A DNA stretch of 64,000 nucleotides from an uncultured Desulfobacter sp. (GTDB lineage Bacteria; Desulfobacterota; Desulfobacteria; Desulfobacterales; Desulfobacteraceae): positions 4,734,501-4,798,500 of the forward strand of contig NZ_OY781882.1 of the NCBI RefSeq assembly GCF_963677125.1, in the 5' to 3' direction. Positions 32,801 to 39,761 of the stretch are shown piece after piece (the stretch's first letter is position 1; the number at the start of each line of letters is the position of its first letter). The notes under the pieces are model-generated. The model saw only the letters and a list, made by a program, of their open reading frames with translations. It made no database searches and was not told the origin of the DNA. The translations under genes and the position numbers were made by a program.

Positions 32801-33145
32801 AAGGTAGTGGTATTCAGCTTTTGTCAGTTCTTTGTCAATGATTTTATTCCAGGAGGCGGCTGGATTGGTTTCTCCTGAATATAAAAATCGTTTTTTCCAG
32901 TCTATTAGGATTTGGGGGTTGTTGAGGACGTTCATTCGCTTTTTTTTTCTTTTCATGAAAAAAATTAAAAAGAAAAGCGTTTTCAGCAAAGAGGTTAAGG
33001 GGTTGGGCGGTCTGTACTGGTTGAGTCTGGACCTGACAAAGGCTTTGGTGTCGTAGGTCCAGGTCTCCACCATGGATTCAATTTTATGGATGGCCTCTTC
33101 GGGCAGGGCAATATATTTTTTTTCCTTTGTATGTCGTTTGGCCAT
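29822..33145 (-). CDS. Large tandem AAA+ protein with C-terminal Lon (S16)-type domain
   Basis: An 1107-residue protein with no simple match to a named family. An N-terminal hydrophobic stretch (LLKTLFFLIFFM, about 53-64, followed by KRKKKR) could anchor it to the membrane with the rest in the cytoplasm. AAA+ module 1 has a P-loop GTSGSGKS at 164-171. AAA+ module 2 has GPPGSGKT at 517-524, Walker B VIFFDEGDAL at 575-584 and sensor-like VLTTNRLD at 619-626, more like proteasomal/FtsH-type AAA. The C-terminal region (about 800-1030) resembles the Lon protease domain: VGGPSAG at 917-923 has the catalytic Ser921, but the segment IGGSVIIGG (959-967) lacks the lysine that follows IGG in Lon. The gene follows an SPFH protein gene by 60 nt. 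AAGGATG precedes the ATG. Confidence 0.85.
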   Translation of the reverse strand: MAKRHTKEKKYIALPEEAIHKIESMVETWTYDTKAFVRSRLNQYRPPNPLTSLLKTLFFLIFFMKRKKKRMNVLNNPQILIDWKKRFLYSGETNPAASWNKIIDKELTKAEYHYLIAVLDRELTDLHVPMELEKIFEKIYRVHIRKEHLEDPDVPKAPIMLIEGTSGSGKSATAREALEKVVFRNEVIPTVDWRKKRDEILGKYGLFTQLEDVDPEFAMQIAKKKKTDFYLRLAKLPVLKQIFRKRIMHNLTDFEDLGIVVDMSVITPNDYQTALSGEPGNYFKRAMGHPKVTSIRHIEEAHSAFGKSGSESGSGGGGAEKQQRTLIDTSNIVLDEIIDGRRDCFIIATTDQSHRFDSAIYRRFIEKGVIIDISKYWMNRENLKKIITLEIRRYQIPTKFNPESEQLDDAADKIYAIFRERSLKITPAYVRKLIESITSIQGDFILEFLDDAVLIRKAFQLVAKNVYGELYDKVVDKMDRNLNWEKYVGDIKDKFSEMANNCFHYGVSEDKGVVLTGPPGSGKTYLVRTWLSSNRKVHDIATSPSALQDPSSPVHGAVSNLEKVYDIAKMIAPTVIFFDEGDALAPRRSGTGGHPSDALTNKFLNIIDGEIPLNKVFTVLTTNRLDILDPALIRSKRLKTLDISGHMRQKDVFEIIKKQFENVPHPRKFGVEKIIETAQGICNTPADYTSFTEKAIALCTTEFKVLLKLRDLKSSTQDEKYNFVKLNFKTVIGILDALKAPPLIKSKIKTDLKNFVEHYDKILENVDHITREEEYPIVVTHLESARREISQSPVRKGTIQLNEFLETELSQEPQVGFIIGVGANDMTGMLLPIATSLTGRVENTPIIVTGAVATPSAETSQLDMAVKMTNQSAQEALTMVKNYIQGLSPDISIPWLFGDFLQRYSIHHQLLSASYNVGGPSAGYALALNTLSVLLQIPLCIDFGITGAPWTKGVKKDQIGGSVIIGGHRKKTEKVLLYLRRMYMPLQNYQDLEPEFLIGYWERDKDIIAVTHFADLMPEVLCIDEAHDKMREDLIKKRIKNKTEKYYDTEHTANLEEDIAQVKTLMRKRAEDEILKRVNAIRFYLQDPGREKYISHEKIFQTYIEIN

Positions 33146-33205
33146 GGGTTCATCCTTATGCAGGGGTTAGGTGTTTGATAAGACATCTATTGCAGAAGTA
33201 TTGGC

Positions 33206-34141
33206 CTAATCCGAATCTGTGCTGTCTGCCGGGAAGGGCAGGGTGATGCCGGGTGATTTCCCACCGTCGTGGAGCACAAAGGTTTTCTGGTTTGATTCGT
33301 TTTTTTCATAGGCGGTGGCCCATTTTTGCTGGGTAAGGAATTCAAACAGGTTTGGGTTAACCTCTTGGCCTTCCCGGCCGCCCAACGCAAGATGCAAAGA
33401 CTTTATGCCCTCAAGGTAGGCTGTATAAAGTTTTTTAATTCTCTGGGCTTCCTGGTCGGCGGCATAGTTGTCGGCTTCTGCGATGAGCTGGCGCCGCTTT
33501 TTCTCTTCCGTGGCCTTCACCAGTTTGTCGCCGAATCTTGTTTCGTTGAGCACAAAACTGACCACTTCAATGCCGTATTTCCCTTCAAGGGTGGGGCCGT
33601 TTTTATTGATGGGGCGGTTTTTCAATGCATGGAAAATCTCTTCTTTGATGCTCTCTCTGTCCGAGATCAATTTGTTGACCTCTTTGCCCTGCAGAATATC
33701 TTTGGCAATACCGTCGTAATCTCCTTGAAGCAGGGTCTCAGGAGACAGATTTTCAATACCCCAGGTTTTCAAATTTTTTATCCGGAACGTCATCAGGGCA
33801 GATGTCCACAGAGCCACATTTTCCCGGGAAATAATTTTAATGGGTTCAGTGGCACCGCCGATGTACATGTTCTGGTTCATCAAGGGGACCTCTTTTTCCA
33901 GCCGGGTAAAGAAAGGAAGCCTGAAATGCCAGCCCACATCGGTGACGGCCTCTCTTTCTCCGCCAAATTGCTCAAGGATAACAGCATAGTTGAACTTAAC
34001 CTTGTAAATCACCTGGGTGGAATAGACCACAGCGGCCAAAGAGTAAATCAAGGTAAGGCTGACCAGTAAAAATGCGAGTCTTCTTATCATGGTGAAAAAT
34101 CGGGCACGTTGCAAAAAAACTTGGGATTGCTGCTCTTTCAT
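33206..34141 (-). CDS. SPFH/Band-7 membrane protein (HflK/HflC-prohibitin type)
   Basis: A 311-residue protein with a short cytoplasmic N-terminus, one TM at about 20-44 (RLAFLLVSLTLIYSLAAVVY), and an SPFH domain (about 48-235). Landmarks are AVILEQFGGEREAVTDVGWHF, FFTRLEKEVPLMNQ, ENVALWTSALMTFRI and YGIEVVSFVLNETRF. A helical, charged part (about 225-265, KATEEKKRRQLIAEADNYA) follows, as in HflK/C where it forms a coiled-coil cage. HflK/C wrap the FtsH AAA protease and control its access; here the operon partner is a tandem AAA+-Lon protein, so an analogous complex is inferred. AAGGAG precedes the ATG. No FtsH gene is nearby. Confidence 0.9.
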   Translation of the reverse strand: MKEQQSQVFLQRARFFTMIRRLAFLLVSLTLIYSLAAVVYSTQVIYKVKFNYAVILEQFGGEREAVTDVGWHFRLPFFTRLEKEVPLMNQNMYIGGATEPIKIISRENVALWTSALMTFRIKNLKTWGIENLSPETLLQGDYDGIAKDILQGKEVNKLISDRESIKEEIFHALKNRPINKNGPTLEGKYGIEVVSFVLNETRFGDKLVKATEEKKRRQLIAEADNYAADQEAQRIKKLYTAYLEGIKSLHLALGGREGQEVNPNLFEFLTQQKWATAYEKNESNQKTFVLHDGGKSPGITLPFPADSTDSD

Positions 34142-34494
34142 ACCTGCTCCTTTGCCTTTAATTTAGCGGTTAATAGCCGTTTGGTTTCAGGGGCGTGCCA
34201 CGGTTAAGTGGCCAAGTACAATACTAAACGTGTGATAATCTTTTGCTTGTCTGTCGGTTCTGATTGCCTTGTTTTTAAACAGAATTTTCGTCAATATCGT
34301 TTCCGTTGGCGTAAAAAATTCAATTAAATCCGTGGATCGTCAGCTTGGTGCGCGAAAGAGAATAAACCGGATTAATAAGGAAATGTAAGAACATAAAAAC
34401 TATACATGAAGATTTATTTTTGGTCAAAAAATATTTATGGGTCAGGGGTTAAAGAAAATCCTAAAGAACATTTTTGCATTGACATGTACGCGTA
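34142..34494. other. Intergenic region upstream of the SPFH gene
   Basis: About 350 bases between the SPFH start and the end of the CvfB-like gene. It should contain the promoter of the SPFH/AAA-Lon pair. No convincing promoter, terminator or coding frame was found. Confidence 0.4.
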
Positions 34495-35001
34495 TTATTT
34501 TTGGATTAATAGAGCAATCCCGTTGTCTTTTAATTCTATCAGCCTTTTTTTATACAGATTACCCACAGCCCTTTTGAATTTTTTTTTGCTCATTGAAAAT
34601 TGCCTGCGAATCTCTTCAGGAGAACTTTTATCATAGCAGGGGATGAATCCCCCGGATTTATTGAGTCGGTATAAAATGACCTCCGCAGATTTTGGAATTG
34701 ATTTGTGTCCAGGTTTTTTCATACTCAAATTTATTTTTCCATCTTCACGGATTCGCATGATATCCCCTTTGAATGTATCCCCGATCGATAGTTTTTGATA
34801 GGTTTCATTTAGGTACATCATTCCATAGTATCGATTATCAACCACTGCCATTATCCCAATGGTTGTGAGTGTGTGAACGATCAAGTCAACTTGCTGCCCG
34901 ACTTTCAGATGGCGGATCTCAAGTGCAGATGAATTGGATTTGCCCACGGGCTTTTTTGCATGCGGCCATGCATTTTTAAAATTTTGTTTTTTACCTGACA
35001 T
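34495..35001 (-). CDS. Short CvfB/YitL-like RNA-binding protein (S1 domain plus winged helix)
   Basis: A 168-residue protein corresponding to the C-terminal part of CvfB-type proteins (usually about 280 residues). Residues about 30-95 form an S1-type beta barrel (HLKVGQQVDLIVHTLTTIG, YYGMMYLNETY, FKGDIMRIREDGKINLSM). Residues about 105-165 form the winged helix that ends the family (GGFIPCYDKSSPEEIRRQF, SKKKFKRAVGNLYKKRLIEL). The first S1-like domains are replaced by a basic 25-residue tail. It may bind RNA or ribosomes. AAGGA precedes the ATG. It follows the hybrid kinase gene by 22 nt and is likely in its operon. Confidence 0.88.
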   Translation of the reverse strand: MSGKKQNFKNAWPHAKKPVGKSNSSALEIRHLKVGQQVDLIVHTLTTIGIMAVVDNRYYGMMYLNETYQKLSIGDTFKGDIMRIREDGKINLSMKKPGHKSIPKSAEVILYRLNKSGGFIPCYDKSSPEEIRRQFSMSKKKFKRAVGNLYKKRLIELKDNGIALLIQK

Positions 35002-35023
35002 TACGGATTCCTTATTGTGAAAG

Positions 35024-37447
35024 TTATCCGGTATCAGGTCTTTTGGAATCGTCCAATACGTTTCGAACCATAACGGCCATATCAGATTTCGTAACAGGCT
35101 TCATTAAAAAACCCTTTACACCAATTTGCTCAGCCCGCTCTCCATTGATGCGCTCGCTGTATCCTGTACAGATGATAACAGGCATATCCGGCCGGATCGA
35201 CAGGATTGCCCGGGATAGCTGGTCGCCCGTCATGTCCGGCATGGTCATATCCGTAATGACCAGGTCAAACCCTGTGCTGTGTTGGTCAAACGCTTCCAAC
35301 GCTTCACGGCTGCTGACATAAAATGTGACATTGTACCCCAATCGGGTCAGCACCTGAGCTTCAAGCCTGGCAACGGATTCTTCATCATCTACTAGAAGGA
35401 TGCTTTCATTGCCGGTGAGAAACACTTTTTCTTCCCCGTTATTTTGGGGGACAATGTTTTCTTCCATGACGGGCAGCCATATGTGAAAGACGGTGCCTTT
35501 GCCTAACTCACTTTCAACCGAAATATCTCCGTTGTGTTCTTTTATAATGCCGTAAGCTACGGACAGACCGAGTCCGGTACCTTTTCCCTGTTTTTTAGTG
35601 GTAAAATAGGGGTCAAAGATTTTGTCCATCGTTTCCCTGGGCATACCGTGTCCGGTGTCGGCAACACTCAGTTGAGCGTATCTGCCTCTCTTTAGGCCCA
35701 ATGAGGGTAGATCGGTTTCCTTTTTTACCAAGATTTCTTTGAGTTGAACTGTGATGGTGCCGCCTTCCACCTCTACGGCATGGAATGCGTTTGTAATGAT
35801 ATTCATGCCGACCTGGTGTATTTTTGTGGGATCGGCCATCACCATGCCGCAGTCTTGCGCAATTTCATCAACGATTTGAATATTGGATGGGATGGTTGCA
35901 CGGCTTAGTTTTAACACCTCCTTTAGAATCGTTTGTATACTGACGGGAATTACTTTATGTTCACTTTGGCGACTGAAAGCCAGAATTTGTTTGACAAGAT
36001 CCGCCCCGCGTTTTCCGGCGCTGAAAATTTCCTGAACATCTCTATGCTCAGGGCTGTCAACCGGAAGATCTTCCAGCAACATTTCAGACATTCCCACTAT
36101 GGGACACAAAAGGTTGTTAAAGTCGTGGGCAATTCCTCCGGCAAGATTGCCGATGGACTCCATTTTTTGGATCTGTTTGAATCTGTCGTCCAGTTTTTTT
36201 CGTTCAGATATGTCGGTCATGGTTCCAACCATCCTTAACGCCTCTCCATCGGATGAGGTGTCAACCACCCTGCCTCTGCCCAGAACCCATTTGTATTCCC
36301 CTGTTTTTGTTTTCAGTCTATGTTCCCTCTTCCATTGGGGTGTTTTGCCTGCCAAATGATCCTGAAGGGAAGATAAAACCTGGGGTTTGTCTTCGGGATG
36401 AATTTTAGATTCCCAGGATTGATAGTCGGGTGCAACTTCTTCTTCCCCGAGAATTTTCAGCCAGTTCTGACTATAGGTGACGTTGCCGTTTTTTATGTTC
36501 CAGTCCCAAATACCGTCCAAGGTAGCATCCATGGCCAATCGATACTTTTCTTTAGCTTGATACAATTCGTTTGTTCGTTCAGCGACAAGTTGTTCAAGTT
36601 GTTTTTTGTTTTTTTGCAAATTATTAATAAAAAAAATGGTGGCCACCACAAATCCTGCGCCAAAGCCCCAAATCAATAATCGAGGTAAAAGCGGCGGGGC
36701 AAGCCTGTCCGGTATATTCCCACGCACACGCCAAAACGTATCGGCAACGGTAATAGGCTCTTCAAGGTACCCTGGCGCCAACTTTCCGGAACGCCATATG
36801 GTTTTTCCATCTTGATCCAGGAGACTGAAATCCGCTTTTCCAAGATCCAGAATTTTTACGGCGCCTTCAATGAGAACATCAAGGTCATAGACACCAATAG
36901 ATAAGCCGATAAAGGTGTCGTCTTTAAATATTGGAAAGCGCAGAACCATCCCTTTGCCTTTTTGGCGTAATTCAAAGGGCCCCTGCATCACCGCTTTTTT
37001 ATTTTGAATTGCTCGGAGGGTAAAAGGACCGCGCTTTGGGTCTTTCAAAAGGACCATTGGCTTATCGATTGTTATTTGATTGCCTTTTTGAGGATATACA
37101 TAAGTCACCTGGGTGTCTGAATTCGCGTATTGAATGGCTCGGATAGGCGGATGAAATTTGATCAGTTGTGACGCGAAAAGAGCGAACTCTTCGGCTGTGG
37201 TATGGGGGTGCAAAATAAACAATGATGACAAGGCCTCCAACGCATCAAACCTTATTGCCAGGCAACTTTCCAGGCGGATTTTACAATTTTTCAATGTTGC
37301 AGAAAGCTCCGCCTTTTGTTCCGTTTGCCAGTGTTTAACTTGATACTGATCGATAAACAATAACATCAACAGGCCCGGAATCACTAAAATCCATGGCGTC
37401 ATCTTTGCCGGATAGCTTTTTTTGGCATAAAAGTCTTGGGAACCCAT
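35024..37447 (-). CDS. Hybrid sensor histidine kinase (CHASE-like, PAS, HisKA, HATPase, REC)
   Basis: An 807-residue membrane kinase. TM1 is at about 15-33 and TM2 at about 255-278; the intervening 220 residues resemble a CHASE domain (ALEALSSLFILHPHTTAEEF, FPIFKDDTFIGLSIGVYDL). A PAS domain with PAC follows (about 310-425, LDGIWDWNIKNGNVTYS). The H box is AGGIAHDFNNLLCPIVG, N box NIITNAFHAV, then DTGHGMPRE and GTGLGLSVAYG. The C-terminal receiver (about 685-800) has its acceptor in LVITDMTMPDMTG and lysine in GFLMKPVT. ATG 37447 is preferred, with AAAGGTG 5 nt upstream, over a GTG at 37477. The HDFNNLL type often signals through its own REC. Cotranscribed with the CvfB-like gene. Confidence 0.94.
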   Translation of the reverse strand: MGSQDFYAKKSYPAKMTPWILVIPGLLMLLFIDQYQVKHWQTEQKAELSATLKNCKIRLESCLAIRFDALEALSSLFILHPHTTAEEFALFASQLIKFHPPIRAIQYANSDTQVTYVYPQKGNQITIDKPMVLLKDPKRGPFTLRAIQNKKAVMQGPFELRQKGKGMVLRFPIFKDDTFIGLSIGVYDLDVLIEGAVKILDLGKADFSLLDQDGKTIWRSGKLAPGYLEEPITVADTFWRVRGNIPDRLAPPLLPRLLIWGFGAGFVVATIFFINNLQKNKKQLEQLVAERTNELYQAKEKYRLAMDATLDGIWDWNIKNGNVTYSQNWLKILGEEEVAPDYQSWESKIHPEDKPQVLSSLQDHLAGKTPQWKREHRLKTKTGEYKWVLGRGRVVDTSSDGEALRMVGTMTDISERKKLDDRFKQIQKMESIGNLAGGIAHDFNNLLCPIVGMSEMLLEDLPVDSPEHRDVQEIFSAGKRGADLVKQILAFSRQSEHKVIPVSIQTILKEVLKLSRATIPSNIQIVDEIAQDCGMVMADPTKIHQVGMNIITNAFHAVEVEGGTITVQLKEILVKKETDLPSLGLKRGRYAQLSVADTGHGMPRETMDKIFDPYFTTKKQGKGTGLGLSVAYGIIKEHNGDISVESELGKGTVFHIWLPVMEENIVPQNNGEEKVFLTGNESILLVDDEESVARLEAQVLTRLGYNVTFYVSSREALEAFDQHSTGFDLVITDMTMPDMTGDQLSRAILSIRPDMPVIICTGYSERINGERAEQIGVKGFLMKPVTKSDMAVMVRNVLDDSKRPDTG

Positions 37448-37546
37448 TAAGGCACCTTTTGTCTTTGTTACAGGCACCGGGTCTTGTTGTAAACAGGAGT
37501 GCCTGATTTTTACGATTTAGGGAACAGACATTTTGAGAAGAGAACT

Positions 37547-37581
37547 ATATGAAATCAATTTACAACAAATTGATTTCATAT
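37547..37581. other. Perfect AT-rich 15-bp palindrome
   Basis: ATATGAAATCAATTT (37547-37561) and AAATTGATTTCATAT (37567-37581) are exact reverse complements with loop ACAAC. It lies 56 nt after the DUF3999 gene and 100 nt before the hybrid kinase. Without a U-run on the minus strand it may be an operator for the kinase or a stem at the DUF3999 3' end. Confidence 0.5.
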
Positions 37582-37637
37582 GCAAAATTTAAATCGGCAG
37601 GCGGATAATGATTGCAGCCCCTAACACAGGTCTCAGA

Positions 37638-39761
37638 TCAGTTTTGGGGCCCTTGAGAACCAGCCTTGGGAAAAAGCCGGACAATAATCCCTATAAGGAT
37701 CAGGGTTACAAGCGCTAACGCTGCATACAGGCCGATCCCTTTCCCCTGGAACAGGCGTTCCATTAATTGATTCCATTTTGAGGTTTCTATGACATCCGTT
37801 GGGGCCATTTCAATGGGTTCAGGCAAAGAGGCCATCAGGCGCTCCTGGATCAAGGTCAAATCATAACTGGGCCGGCCTGCGTTTTTATTTCCCCCAAAAA
37901 GAAAGTAGTCCCCGGGTTCATACGCTAGAAAGCAGATTGAAGGCGCCATGAATCCAGCTTCAATTTTTGAAATTTCAATGGGCTGGTTGTCGCCATGGTC
38001 TATGCTGATTTTAAACCGCTGGCCATTCATAAACCGTCCGGGAGAATTAATTTCAAGCCGGGTTACCCCTTGTTCGGTGTGGGACCAGTTTCGGGTCATT
38101 GCCTTTTCCCATGCTGTTTTCCCTGATTTCTCCCTGTAACACACCACTGTCCTTGAAAAAATTCCCGAACCGGTCAACACCAGTGTTTGCCACGCCCCCG
38201 ACTTTACGGGTAATGATACTTCCCAGGACGTTGTGTTTGTTTTTCGGTCATATTCGGTTTTGGCTGATAGTTCATGGCATCTGTATGTCTGCTGTCCCCA
38301 GAAAAATGGTATCTGTTCATTTTCTTTGACAAGCCGGATATACGGGTGGGTTCTATCAAGGCTTGTTTCCAAATTAAACATGAGCCTGTAATACCCGACT
38401 TTTTCGATCTTCACGGGGCTTTTCCAAAGATAACTGTCATCTTCGTCAAAGGGTCCGCCTTTGATTGTGAATTTTTTAAGCAGAGATTGTGACGTATACC
38501 AGCGCTGAACTTCAGATGGTCCAAATTCAAGGTGGCGACGAACCTGTGCCTTTCCTGAAATGTCTGCGAACTGCTTTAGATTTACAAGTCGGCCCGTTCC
38601 AGCCAAGGCGGTATAGCGTCCCGGCATATCAGCGGAAAAAAGTATCCTCGGCTGTTGTGCGACAACAACGGCCTGGTCAATGGGGCCAAGAAATCCTGAA
38701 TCCGGCTTTAACCGAAGCACAAGGCCGTTGGTGCGCCATACCCTGTTGATGTCCATTGAAATCAGGCGTCCGTCGCCGGCCACGCCGGAAATACGTCCGG
38801 ACTGTTCAGGAATAAACTGAATTCTGTTGTTCCGGATCTGTTCCCGGCCCAGGTTCCAGTTTCCCTGGAAACGGCTGTTTGTCGTGATCCGGATCTCTTT
38901 GATTCTGACCCCTTTGCCCGGCAGAATCATTTTTAATTCTGTAAAGTCATCAACCCTGTTGACCTGTATGTGATCGGTCAGAACAAGTTGCATTTCAGTA
39001 TATTCTTCATCTTTTGTCTGGTGCAATGCTGTGACACGCCGGATGGGAATGATTTTTTGTTCATACGACTTGTCAAACCCGGTAAATGTCAAACGGATTT
39101 TTTTATAGATGTCCTGTTTTATTGGGATGGCGGCGTTGGCCGTCTCTGCTGTTCGGTAAATTGCCTGGTTCCGGGCAATGGTTTGCCAGCCGGTATCCGT
39201 TGGCACCGCCACGTCCACCCGGCCAAGGTAGTTGCGGTCACCCATTTCAATACGGATTTCATTAACCTTGGAGTCAGGCATATCCGCCTCCCAGACAAAC
39301 CCTCCTGCCTGGTTGAGCCGGATGTTGGTCGGTTTCAATATCACCTGTTTTGATTCGGATCTGTTTTTCATGAACAGTTCAAAGGCCCGGGGATTGTTGT
39401 CCGGGCCGTTCAGAATCAAGTCATATGATCCGGTGTTGTTGCTCATTAAAAGCGGTGCAGGCAAAACGGCCTGAATAAGGCCTGTGCCGTCAACATCAAT
39501 TGAGGCCTTGGCCTGCCAGGGTTTTGCCGTGCAGTCGGAAGCAATTGCCGCACTGATCACCATATAAATAAAGGTTAGGGCAATGGCCGAAAACCGTAAA
39601 TTTTGCCGATTACTTCGTTGGGCAAAAATTTTAATCCTCGGAATATTCAATATATGCCTGCGGTTAAAATTTTTGTCCGCCTTGTACTCGACAAAATTTT
39701 CAGGTTTTCGTTCAGACACTAAATAGTCCAAAAGTGAGAATTTAAACTTGGCTGTTTTCAT
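37638..39761 (-). CDS. DUF3999-type membrane protein, partner of the DUF2339 protein
   Basis: About 707 residues from ATG 39761. The bulk (about 85-660) is a large beta-rich extracytoplasmic region, and one TM with a basic tail closes the protein (about 675-695, IGLYAALALVTLILIGIIVRL). The gene pairs with a DUF2339 gene, as DUF3999 proteins do in Gram-negatives; function is unknown to me. The N-terminus is odd: MKTAKFKFSLLDYL is followed by about 45 residues encoded by repeat element A2, and only then by a signal-like core FSAIALTFIYMVISAAIAS. The likely original signal peptide has thus been split by the repeat, with the frame kept. An in-frame extension to 39902 lies wholly within the DUF2339 gene and is not credible. 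The ribosome binding site is weak. Confidence 0.8.
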   Translation of the reverse strand: MKTAKFKFSLLDYLVSERKPENFVEYKADKNFNRRHILNIPRIKIFAQRSNRQNLRFSAIALTFIYMVISAAIASDCTAKPWQAKASIDVDGTGLIQAVLPAPLLMSNNTGSYDLILNGPDNNPRAFELFMKNRSESKQVILKPTNIRLNQAGGFVWEADMPDSKVNEIRIEMGDRNYLGRVDVAVPTDTGWQTIARNQAIYRTAETANAAIPIKQDIYKKIRLTFTGFDKSYEQKIIPIRRVTALHQTKDEEYTEMQLVLTDHIQVNRVDDFTELKMILPGKGVRIKEIRITTNSRFQGNWNLGREQIRNNRIQFIPEQSGRISGVAGDGRLISMDINRVWRTNGLVLRLKPDSGFLGPIDQAVVVAQQPRILFSADMPGRYTALAGTGRLVNLKQFADISGKAQVRRHLEFGPSEVQRWYTSQSLLKKFTIKGGPFDEDDSYLWKSPVKIEKVGYYRLMFNLETSLDRTHPYIRLVKENEQIPFFWGQQTYRCHELSAKTEYDRKTNTTSWEVSLPVKSGAWQTLVLTGSGIFSRTVVCYREKSGKTAWEKAMTRNWSHTEQGVTRLEINSPGRFMNGQRFKISIDHGDNQPIEISKIEAGFMAPSICFLAYEPGDYFLFGGNKNAGRPSYDLTLIQERLMASLPEPIEMAPTDVIETSKWNQLMERLFQGKGIGLYAALALVTLILIGIIVRLFPKAGSQGPQN
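39587..39721 (-). repeat. Palindromic repeat element, subfamily A, copy 2 (inside DUF3999 reading frame)
   Basis: About 135 bp, minus orientation. It starts TAGTGTCTGAACGAAAACC at 39721-39703 and runs to CGGTTTTCGG near 39587, where the last 10 nt of the usual terminus are missing compared with copies A1 and A3. It begins about 20 nt after the stop codon of the DUF2339 gene. The frame of the DUF3999 gene passes through the whole element without a stop. Confidence 0.85.
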
